Shown here piece after piece: positions 40,974 to 52,700 of a stretch of 64,000 bases of DNA. Positions within the stretch are counted from its first letter, which is position 1; each line of letters begins with the position of its first letter. The position numbers and the translations under genes were made by a program. The notes below the pieces were generated by a model. It did no database searches. It had not been told where the DNA came from and was given only the letters and a program-made list of their open reading frames with translations. The DNA comes from Ovis canadensis (Eukaryota; Chordata; Mammalia; Artiodactyla; Bovidae): assembly GCF_042477335.2 (NCBI RefSeq), contig NC_091254.1, positions 100,403,001-100,467,000 of the forward strand, written 5' to 3'.

Positions 40974-41160
40974 GGCTTCCCTGGTGCTGCAGTGGTTAAG
41001 AATGCAGGGGCACCAGTTTGATGCCTGGCCCTGGAAGATCCCACAGGCCACGGGGCAACTAAGCTGGTGCTCTAGAGCCAGGGAGCTGCAACTGCTGAAG
41101 CCTGGAGCTGGTAACCCCCTGTGCACAGGAAAGCCCCGCCCGACCAAAAATAAATAAAAC
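40974..41160 (+). mobile_element. CHR-type SINE, plus strand
   Basis: GGGCTTCCCTGGTGCTGCAG head, GCAACTAAGCTGGTGCTCTAG body and AAAAATAAATAAAA tail. Confidence 0.85.
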
Positions 41161-41780
41161 GACACATTTCGAGTTTGTCCATAGGTAGCGAGTGGTTCAG
41201 AGATAAAAGACTGGATTGAGTTAAACCTGGATAAAGTTAAGATGGATCGAGTTAAAACTGAGTTACTCCCAGTGGCTGCCAGCGACTCCCCTCATCTCTT
41301 AATGCCTCAGTTACTCCATTCTCGTTTGTACTTGAAGTACTCGGAAGGTGCTATGAATGAAAAATATAGTCAACATGAAAATATGAAAAGGCATGACACT
41401 TAAAAATCAACCTGTATGTGAATTATTCTAACCAAAAGTACTTCTGCCTGCATGTTTGTAAAAGGAAAACATGGTTGCTGTCCCATTGAGCGCTTCAAAA
41501 AATGAGTGAAGATTATATTGGAAACATTAAGGCCCTGTTTTGTGAGTGCTGAGCGTCTGAGTTACTCTAGTCACTGACACCTGAACACTAAGGGCAGGTG
41601 AAATGAAACTTTGCGGCCAGTTTCTTCTCTTAACTCTGGGGCATGGGGCATGCCTCCTACTTCGTAGGGGAAAGCCATGTGCTGATTTTTGCTGTCATTT
41701 CCTTGCTTTTTCTTAAATGTAACTGCTATTCTCTGACGAAACGTTCAGATTTCCTTGGGAAAGAATAAAAGGCTGTCAAC
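41161..41780. other. Intergenic, nothing recognised
   Basis: Unique-looking sequence upstream of the UPF3A promoter. No gene or repeat could be supported. Confidence 0.4.
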
Positions 41781-41784
41781 ACGT

Positions 41785-41965
41785 GGCACAGCGGTGAAGA
41801 ATCCACCTGTAAATGCAGACTGCAGGCTGGATCCCTGGGTCGGGAAGATCCCCTGGAGTAGGAAATGGAAACCCGCTCCGGTATTCTTGCCTGAAAAAAT
41901 CACATGGAGGAGCCTGGCGGGGAACAGTCACGGGGTGGCAGAGTCAGATACGATTGAGCACACGA
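41785..41965 (+). mobile_element. Diverged Bov-tA SINE at the UPF3A CpG island edge
   Basis: GGCACAGCGGTGAAGAATCC, GGGTCGGGAAGATCCCCTGG and GAGTCAGATACGATTGAGCA. It ends about 340 bp before the UPF3A ATG, so it abuts the promoter. Confidence 0.85.
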
Positions 41966-42302
41966 AACAAAACACTGTCAAGTGCGCCTGTGTAATTCTC
42001 CTGGGACGCTTCTTCTCCGCGGGAGACATTCCGCCTCGCCTCGCCCCGCCCAGTTCAGAGCTCCTACTGAGGCTAAGCTCGCGCCCCGAATTTCCCGCTA
42101 ACCGCGGCTCCAGGCCCACGGCGCGCCCTGCGCAGCTCGGGTCCGCCCCTGGGCGGCGCGCGCCCCTCCCGCGCCCGCGTCTCCGGCGCCGGCGGCCCGG
42201 GGCGGGGGAGGGGACTTGCGGCCTCACAACGGTGGGGGCGGCCCAGATCTCGCGAGGTTTCCGCTCTGACGGGAAGCGGCGGCAGCGCCGCGTTGGGTAC
42301 GG

Positions 42303-42506
42303 ATGCGCTCGGAGGATGGAGCCGGGGGCCCCGGTGTGGCCGTTGCTACGCGGGGTCCGAGCGGGAGGGAGAAACCATCATCCGCAGAAAGCCAGTTCCG
42401 CCGGGAGTCTCCGCGGCGGGAGGCCGAAGCGCCGCTGGCCGCCGCCTCCGGCTGTGGGAGCGGCGCAGGCAAACCTCGCGAGGAAAAGAGGACGGTCCTG
42501 AGCAAA
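42303..42506 (+). CDS. UPF3A: UPF3A coding exon 1 (residues 1-68)
   Basis: Starts [20 protein letters not shown], parallel to human MRSEKEGAGG, and ends EEKRTVLSK before a GTGAGG donor. The ATG context is poor (C at -3, C at +4). The N-terminus is disordered, Gly/Arg-rich and lies in a CpG island. Confidence 0.93.
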
Positions 42507-45500
42507 GTGAGGGCGGTGCGGGGGCGGTGCGGGGCCGGCAAGCCTCGCGAGAGTAGACTGCCCTGAGGGGCGGGGGGCGGGGCCGCTGGCCCTCCAGCAC
42601 CGCGGACAGCGGCGTCTGGGCGGCGAGGAAGCGACGGGCTGCCCGCTGCAGCGCTCTTGGGCCCCCCCGGTGGCTCAGCGGGCAGAGGTTCCGCCCGCGG
42701 TGCGGGAGAGCCGGGTTCGATCCCTGGGTCGGGAAGATCCTCTGGCGCCGGGAACGGCTCCCCACTCTAGTGTTCCGACCTGGAGAATTCCATGGACTGC
42801 GCAGTCCATGGGGTCACAAAGAGTCGGACGAGACTGAGCGACTTTCAGACTTTTCTGACTCTGGAGGAAGAAAAGTCAGTTCAGCCTGTGGGTGTTTCCC
42901 GGCGAGGCTGGGACGCTGGGGCCCGCCAGTGCCTCACAGTAGTAGCTTTCCTCGCCGAGGGGAGCCGCCTGCGGAGGCCCGGCCGCGTCGTATTGAGCGC
43001 GTGGGCCGCAGTGCGGGCGGCTGGCTGTCTGGCTTTAATGACCATTGCCTGGGGAAGTGCTACTGTCCGCAGCCGTTTTTGACCTCACCGATCCCTTTTA
43101 GACTATCGAGCCCTCCTTACCCTCTTGACAGCCTTGTTCTCCGTGCGCGTATTTCACGCAGTTTAGGAAAGTTGTTGTTCAGTCGCCCAGTCGTGCCCGC
43201 CTCTGCCGCCGCATGGACTGCAGCACGGCAGGCCTCCCTGTCCCTCACCATATTCCGGAGTTTGCCCAAGTTCATGTTCATTGCAGCGGTGAAGCTGTGC
43301 AGCCGTCTGTCTCATCCTCTGACGCCCTCTTCTCCTGCTCTCAATCTTTCCCAGCATCAGGGACTTTTCCAATGAGTGGTCTGTTCGCAGCAGATGACCA
43401 CAATACAGGAGCTTCAGCTTCAGTCCTTCTAGTGAATAGTCAGGGTTTGATCTCCCTTAAGATTGACTGCTTTGATCTCCTTGTTGTCCAAGGCTTTCTC
43501 AGAAGTCTTCTCCAGCACCACAGTTGGAAGGCATCAATTCTTTGGTGTTCTGCCTTCTTTACGGTCCACCTCTCACAACCATGATATCCTAAAATACTCC
43601 GAGCTGGATATTCCGAGCAGAAACGGGGTGACTGGGATGTGGGTTGTTGTTTAGTTGCTAAGTGGTGTCCCAGATATGCAGATGACACCACCCTTATGGC
43701 AGAAAGTGAAGAGCTAAAAAGCCTGTTGATGAAAGTGAAAGTGGAGAGTGAAAAAGTTGGCTTTAAGCTCAACATCCAGAAACCGAAGATCATGGCATCC
43801 GGTCCCATCACTTCATGGGAAATAGATGGGGAAACAGTGGAAACAGTGTCAGACTTTATTTTTTTGGTCTCCAAAATCACTGCAGATGGTTGATTGCAGC
43901 CATGAAATTAAAAGATGCTTACTCCTTGGAAGGAAAGTTATGACCAACCTAGATAGCATATTCAAAAGCAGAGACATTACTTTGCCGACTAAGGTCCATG
44001 TAGTCAAGGCTCTGGTTTTTCCAGTGGTCATGTATGGATGTGAGAGTTGGACTGTGAAGAAGGCTGAGCGCCTAAGAATGGATGCTTTTGAACTGTGGTG
44101 TTGGAGAAGACTCTTGGGAGTCCCTTGGACTGCAAGGAGATCCAACCAGTCCATTCTGAAGGAAATCAGCCCTGGGGTTTCTTTGGAAGGAATGATGCTA
44201 AAGCTGAAACTGCAGTACTTTGGCCACCTCATGCGAAGAGCTGACTCATTGGAGAAGACTCTGATGCTGGGAGGGATTGGGGGCAGGAGGAGAAGGGGCT
44301 GACAGAGGATGAGATGGTTGGATGGCATCACCGACTTGATGGACATGAGTCTGAGTGAACTCTGGGAGTTGGTGATGGACAGGGAGGCCTGGTGTGCTGC
44401 GATTCATGGGGTTGCAAAGAGTCGGACACAACTGAGCGGCTGAACTGAACTGAACTGAATGAGGTTCTAATGAATCCAACCAGCGACCTCTCTCACCAGG
44501 TGGTCATCCGGCGGCTTCCGCCCAGCCTCACCAAGGAGCAGCTGGAACAGCAGCTGCACCCACTGCCTGCACACGATTACTTCGAGTTCTTCACTGCTGA
44601 TGTCAGGTGAGAAGGCCTCACCAGCCTTAGGAGGCCGAGCGGGAGCTCGCCGGTGGTCCGGGGATAGGACTCCGAGCTTTCACTGCCTGCCCGATTTAAC
44701 CCTTGAACGGGGCACTAAGATCCCACAGGCTGTGCCGTGGGGCCAAGAAAAGGGATAAAAAAAAAAAAAGAGAGAGAGAGAGAGGCACTGTTGTTGGATG
44801 GTAAAGTAATATAGATAATAGAAGCCGTCTCTGTTTCAACTTCTTTCTCACACGTATGCAGAAATCAGCGCAGATCATTATTTCTTCAAGTTATTAACAC
44901 CTAGTCGAATTACTGAATTCCCTTAAAATGATTTACGTATCTCCATAGCATCAACATAGTCTAAAAAGAAAAGCAGTCTAACACCATATTACTTAATTTT
45001 GTTTTGGATATCACTAAACATTATTTAATATTACCTTTTATATGAAGTAAATTGTATTAAAATATAAGAAAGAAAAACAAATAAATGAGATATATAAGCT
45101 AATCAGTTTTAACAAGTGAGCACACCCATGTAACTCAGACCCCAGTGTCCCTTCCAGAACTGACACCCTTACTTCCAGCCCACCTCTGCTAAGTTATGTC
45201 TCTTTCTGTTCTCTTTTGCAGCTTGGTAGTAAGATGTTTCTGTCGATGCTTTAACAGTTCAGGATCTACTCTTTATTAGAAAGAGCAGACCTCAAGTTAG
45301 CCCAACAGGGGGACAGATCAGCTAGAATTCAGTGAATTTCACTATGGGATTTCTTGGTGATTTCACATTATCTGTGTTACTTTTCTCTCCAATGTCATGA
45401 GCGCTCATTTATAGCGGTCATACATACTTTCCTTTTGAATAAATACCTTTCGGTAAAAACTGTCAGTTTAGTCAGAGAAAAGTTTCACAGGTAAATATAG

Positions 45501-48500
45501 ATTTGTGTTTTTCTAAAAAACCAACATAAACATTTTTTCAAATGACTACAGTTTAGGCTACAGTTAAAGGAGGTCAAGCGCTGGACTCGGAGTGACTCAG
45601 ATTGGAATCCCAGCCCCACCTTTTTACCAACTGCTCCCTCAGCAGATACCTGATTTCTCCGAACCTTAGTGTTCTAGTGTTCTCATCCATGAAATGGGGC
45701 TGAAAGTTCCTGCCTCTGAAGGACATTGGTAACTGTGAGACAGAGGAGAAAGGGTTAGTTCTGTATCTCCCATGCTGCATGCTATAGCAAATACTCTCTT
45801 AAGACAACCTAAACATGCTCTTTGAATCTGTAAGAGGTCTCTTTACAATGTGACATTTTCTCTGAATGAATCATGACTGGGTTGTGTTGCAGTTGTGATG
45901 TATGATTAGGAATGGTCTCTGAATAACCTGGCCTTTGATTTCCTGTGTCTGAGAACCAGCATTTTAACCCTGGCTCTGTGCAGTAGAGAGACCAACCTAA
46001 AATATCTCCAAAATCTTTAAAAAAAAAATCTCAGCTAATGTTTTGTTTGGATTTTTTTTGATGAAGAGTACCCAGATTATTGTAATAAACTGAGAAGTGA
46101 TTCTTTGGCATAAAGGTTTTATCTGAAATAGTTTGTTGTATCCAGAAAAGAAAAAAAAAATTGAAATAAGTCCTAAGTTGTTTTGGTCTTAAGTTTTTTA
46201 CGATTTTCATTGTTGTCTCTTCTTTCAGTCTTTACCCTCATCTCTACTCAAGAGCATACATTAACTTTAGAAATCCAGATGACATCCTTCTTTTTAGAGA
46301 TCGTTTTGATGGATATATCTTCATTGATAGTAAAGGTTGGGTCATTGGCTTTTAAACTCTTCATTATAATTTCTGGGTACAGTAATTAAGTTTTGCTAGA
46401 TGTTTGTGAGTTTTAATCAAATCCATAGATGCTAATCTAAAATAACTTCTTAAACTTTGATTATGTTACTGTGATTATGAGCTTATGTTGAAAATTAAAA
46501 TTATATATAAACCAAAGAATTTTAGCAATTTTGTGTAGACAACCTACTTAGGAATTATCATTGGACAGTGAAATTTTTCTCATAATGAGTTTTCTGGATA
46601 GGTAAACTTTACTATTTTATGTAGAATTTTTCTGGATAAGTAAAATTCATTTTTTTATGCAACCTAAATTGTTTTAGCCTAGTGCTATGTACTAGGCATT
46701 ATGGACACAGCATGAAAAGTGAATCAGACATTGTCCCTGTCTGTCTGAAGCCCTGCTCTTCTCCTGGTTCTTGACTTTATTCTGCATAGTTGAGTATAAG
46801 GCAAATATAGAAAAGTGTCTTGCAGATACATGAGAGTTAAAATACCAGTCATCTGACGAATATAGAAGTGGCTAAAGGGGTTGGTACCAAGGTAGAAGTG
46901 TTTCATCTCTTGATTAAGCAGATTTTCTTAGTAAGCTTTTCTGTCTGTCCCCACCCCAATATAAAACAAAATTAGTTTAAAGTTATTTCCATCCTGAATT
47001 TTCTGTATGAAGCAAATCTTACCTGAATATCATGTGCATATGATATTTGAAACCCCCTTTTTAAATAAGTGTCTCTTACTATGTCACTTCCTCAAATTCA
47101 TATAACAGATTGATCATTGAATTAACCTTTAAAATTAGAAAATGTGAGCTGTGACTAGGAAAGCTATTTAAAGGTGTTCCAAAATAAGCTCTTTGGTGGG
47201 AGGGTGAAGAGGTTTATTGAGGTATAAGTTACATATGGTTAAAAAGTACCACTTTAAGGTATATAGTTTAATGAATTTTTAATATATCCAGTCATGTAAC
47301 CACAACTACAATATAAGAAATTAGTTTATTTAGTAAAAATTGCTAATTCTTTGTTTAAATCTGGAGCTTGATGTGCTAAGATTACTGTTATTTGAAAGTA
47401 AAATTAAATTATAGTTTAAATAGTAACATTATCAGTGCTATGCTCAATGCTTAAGTAAGCTAGATTAGTGTTTCAAAATGAATACAGTAGAATTTCAGAA
47501 TGGCTTTTGTAATTTGTTTCCTGTTGAAGGGCTGGAATATCCTGCAGTGGTAGAATTTGCTCCATTCCAGAAGATAGCCAAGAAGAAGCTAAAGAAGAAA
47601 GATGCCAAGACGGGAAGCATTGACGACGGTGAGCCTTTCTTCAAGTAGCGGACGGTGAAGCTGCGAAATTAGGCACATTGGTCAAGTATAAGTCTTTCCC
47701 ATGCACGGGAAGCAATACATTCCTGTTTTTCTGTTCTAATTTACAGACCCGGAGTACAAGAAATTTTTGGAAACTTACTGTGTGGAGGAGGAGAAAACTA
47801 GTGTCAGTCCTGAAACTCTTCTGGGAGACATAGAGGCAAAGACACGAGAACTTATTGGTCTGTTTTGCTCATTTTTTTCTCTTTACTGAGATATGTATTT
47901 ATAGAGTATATTATTCTTTTTCATGATTATTATAAAAATGGACGCATGTGACAGGCTTGGCAGAAATGTAGAGTGTTTCCCAGTTTTGACAGAAAGAAAA
48001 GGATGTCAACATGGCTAATGGGGATAATATTTCTGATTATCTGTTGGTGGAGAGAGAACACCTGAGTTTTCAGCTACGGTCATTCTGCTTCAAAGTGCTG
48101 ATGCTCTGAATTGGCAGCTGAGAAGACAGTTGAGTGCTGTGTGCTGGGCCGCATCAGGGAAGCTTATGTCTCAGAGCTGAAGCCAGCTATCTTTGCAAAG
48201 AGCAGCCACGGTAATGAGATGCTTTGCTTAAGTGTGATGTCATCTTGCCATCATTCAAAAACTGTCGCTGCCTCTGAGCAAGTGAGATGTGTGGATAAGC
48301 CCAGCCAGAGTGCCGAGTCTGGTTTGAATCAGGCCTTCAGCCTTCTTCCCACAAGTGATCTGTTTTGGAAATGGCTGTCTCCTAGTAGCACTCTGCCCGA
48401 AGATTAAGGGTAGACATGAAACTCCTTTTCTATCAGGCAGCCTGCTTGTCACTCCCAAACACATGTGTAGTATCTCCTTTCTCACCTCCTGCCTAACACT

Positions 48501-49682
48501 CCCCTGCCCTCCCCTCCCATGCCTGCCTCCTGCTCATCCACTAAGACTCACGAGACAGAACAGCTACACTGTCAGGCTTTATCTTCTTTGTTCTCTCCTC
48601 TACAGTAATTCTCCTCTCATTCTGCTTCCCTGCTCCCCACCCCCGCAACAGAATGGTATTTTTGTCTTTGTAGTCTCAGCATATAATGCATTGCTTGGGC
48701 AAGTTAGGTGTTTGGTAAAGGTGTGTTGCATAAATTAGTGAGAAAGGTTAACAGTATTGAAACATTCTTCATTAGTCTAATGATGAAGTTTTATATTTTA
48801 CAGAAGGTGATTTAGTGTGTGGCTGGAAGGATCTTTAATCGCTGAAGTGTTTATGGAGATGTGCTTAGCTCGTGTTGACTGGGTATCGATTCTGAGTCTG
48901 GGTCCGGGGCAGCCTGAGAACAGGACACAACGCTTCCGCTCTCTGTAGCTGCCCTCCTGCTGGGGTGACTGGAGGAAACACAAGCAGAAACGCTTAAGCC
49001 CAAACATCTCCCCTTGTGAGAAGTGCCACGGGTATGATGGAGTAGGATGTTGACGTAGAGAGAGAGGCCCCTCTGGGACTATATTTGAGCCAAGTCCAGC
49101 GGAGCCAAGAGATGGAAGGAGGGGGCTGGAGGCTGGCGCCCTGGGCCTGCGCGGTTGGACACGGTGGGCAAGAGGCAGAGTTGCTGGAGAGCCCGGGCTG
49201 TCGCGTAACGGGCTGGAGCCCATCGAGGGGGTGACCCAGTCTGACTTATTTTTCCCCATCACTCTGGCTGCTGCGGAAGACTCTGCCCAGAGGCTCTGCC
49301 GTCCTTGGGGAGGGGGCTGGGTGAGCCCTGCAGAGCCAGCGTGTGTTCTGGAGGAGCTGACGGGACTGGCTGAGCACTGGGTGTGGGGGTGAGACAGCAG
49401 AAGGGGTGTGGCCTCCAGGCGCTCAGCCTGAGCAGGCCAGCGGCTTAGGGCGCCTTGACTGAGGCGGAGGAGAAGCGGTGTTGAGGGGAGATTGCGGCTT
49501 TGCTGTAGAACACAGTGATGTTAAGAAGAGCTAAACAAGGCAACAAGCTAGAAATTATGTGCAGGACTCAGCTTCCTCCCCTCCCATCTCTTTCCTGCTG
49601 CTGCTTCCGCACCCTTGTGCAGGAGCTTTTCTTCTGGGCAGTTGGATATCCACCTGCTGGTCACACACACACCACACACACA

Positions 49683-49720
<38 letters not shown>

Positions 49721-52700
49721 GACACACACACAGCACACACACAGACACATACACACCACACACACACCACACACACACACTCACACTGACACACACACAC
49801 ACCACACACACAGACACATACACACCACACACACACCAGACACACACTCACACTGACACACCACACATACACTGACACACACCACACACGCAGACACACC
49901 ACACAGACACACCATACACACACACTCTCACCACACACTCACACACACCACACACACACCACACACACCGTACACACACACTGACACACACACATCACAC
50001 ACACAGACACACCACACAGACACACCATACACACTCACACCACACACACACGCACCACACACACACCACACACACACCACACACACAGACACACACACAC
50101 CACACACACAAACCATACACACACCACACACACCATACACACCATACACACACCACACACACACACCACACACACCACACACAAACTGACACACACACAC
50201 CACACACACAGACACACCACACACACACCACACACACACTGACACACACTCACAGTGACATACACACAGACACACACACACCACACACGCAGACACACCA
50301 CACAGACACACCATACACACACATACCACACACACCATACACACACACACACACACATGCACACTGACACACACACTACACTGACACACACACACCACAC
50401 ATACACACTCATACACACCACACACACCATACACACACACCATGCACACACTGACACACACACACCACACAGACACACCATACACACTCACACCACACTC
50501 ACACACACCACACACACACCACACACACACCACACACACCATACACACATACACACACACACACTGATACACACACCACACACACACTCATACTGACACA
50601 CCACACACACATGCTCATACTGACACACCACACACACACCACACACACACTGACACACACACACCGCACACACTGACACACACACTCACACTGACATACA
50701 CACACTGACACACACACCACACACAGACACACCACACACAGACACACCATACACACACACTCACACCACACACACACCACACACACCATAGACACACACA
50801 CCACACACACACACCCCACAGCACACACACATGCACACACACCACACACACACCACACACACCCACACATACCACACACACTGACACATACCACACACAC
50901 ACCACACACACACACTGACACACCACACTGACACACACCACACACACACCACGCACACACCACACACACACACACCACACACACACCACACACCACACAC
51001 ACACCACACACATTCACACACCACACACATACACACACACTTACACACCACACACACACTCATACACACACACACACAAACCACACACACACACTCACAC
51101 TCAACACTCACACACACAGTCCCACAGAGTCCAGCCATCCTCTTGCAGAGGAGAGACCAGTTGTCTTCTACGTTCTCAGCGCTTGCCCAGTGTTTGCTGC
51201 ATAGGAGATGCAGCGTGACTATTTACCAAGTGAATAAATGTGACTTAGACTCCACGAGCCCATAGGAGCCTGTAGCACTTTGTTCCTGTGATTTCTGTTT
51301 CTGCCCATTTAAATGTGAACTTAATCAGGCAGTTCATGGCAAATGCCACTTTCTTTCCTTAGAGTCTCACCTTTCGTGGATTCGTGGCTCAAGTCTGAGC
51401 TGTGTGAGCCGTGCGCAGGTGTCAGTTCGCTCTAAAGCTGCAGCTCAGTGCTGGCCTGTCAGAGTCTTCAGAGCAGACAGGCCTGGGCCCAGGTCCCAGC
51501 TCTGAGACTGAGCAGCCATGGGACTTGCTTCCTCATGGGTGGCTGTGGCCGAGCCTAGTGAGTGGGGACTGTTCTACTGTAGGCTGGATCAGGGCTACAT
51601 AGTCCTGCGTGTTCTCTTTAGTAAGGACGCACCTTCACAGTTTGTAAAGCACTTTCTCTGAGGCTTCTCTGATGGTTCAGTGGTAAAGAATTCACCTGGA
51701 ATGCAGGAGATGCAGGTTTGATTCCTGGGTCAGGAAGATCCCCTGGAGGAGGAGATGGCAACCCACTCTAGTATTCTTGCCTGAAAAACCCCATGGATAG
51801 AGGAGTCTGATGGGCTGCACAGTTCATGGGGTGGCAAAGAGTCAGACATGACTGTGCAGCTGAGCATGCAGAGTGCTTTCTTATACAGGTGTCACTTACC
51901 CATCATATCAGGCCTCTGTGGAAACAAGGCAGGTGTTTATAGTGAAGGAGGGAAGGCAGGTGGAGTCTTCATATCAACCCGCCTCACCCCACTACCACCC
52001 GTTCCCCTGTAGGTCTCAGCCCTGCAGCAGCTGACAAGTCCAGAACCTCCACAGTGCAGAGCAGAGTCTTCACTCATTTCCAGCCCTACCCCCACCCCGT
52101 GGATACCAAAATCTGTGGGTGCTTAAGTCCCCTCTATAAAATTGTGTTATATTTGCATACAGCTTGCACACATCCTGCTGTATACTTTAAGTCATGTCTG
52201 GATTACTTATAATACCTGATACACTGTAAATGCTGTGATAGTTGCCACCGAGTCACAAATTCAAAGTTTTGCTTTTTAGAACTTTTTGTAAATTTTTTCC
52301 CAAATACTTTTGATACACAGTTGGTTGAATCTGCAGATGCAGAACTGATGGATGTGAGGGCCGTCTGTATATAAATAGAATATTTGGGAAGTTTAATGTA
52401 TTCATTTTGCTATTTTGCTTTTATATCATTTTCAGGTAATTTATAAGACTCCTTTAAGAATAAGAAATTAAATGCCTAGTATGTATAAAACTGTCAGTAG
52501 CTCCAAATTACTTGACTTTATACGGATAGAGTAAGAATTCCCCCAGATGAAATGAATGCTCATGTAAATTTTAAAATTATATATTCTTCCCTTGTTTTAA
52601 AGGTTGAATTGACAGCAAGTATTTAAAATAGGGAAATCTTACTTTACAGTTAAATACTACATTGACATTTTTTTATTTTAGCTAGAAGAACCACACCTCT

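Larger units (their letters stand above)
42000..42620 (+). promoter_or_regulatory. UPF3A CpG-island promoter with CTCGCGAG palindromes
   Basis: About 600 bp with very high CpG density around the UPF3A start. TCTCGCGAGG at 42248-42257 matches nine of ten bases of the TCTCGCGAGA element known from TATA-less promoters. Further CCTCGCGAGG (42474-42483) and CCTCGCGAGA (42543-42552) copies sit in exon 1 and just after it. No TATA box is seen. Bov-tA SINEs flank the island on both sides. Confidence 0.8.

Noticed and set aside
41755-42501. 248-codon ORF reading into UPF3A exon 1
   Set aside because: Its first third is a Bov-tA SINE and the rest is the +1 frame of exon 1; only the 42316 AUG part is worth noting.
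49548-51138. Long Cys/Val or His/Thr ORFs on both strands
   Set aside because: Direct translation of the CA array.
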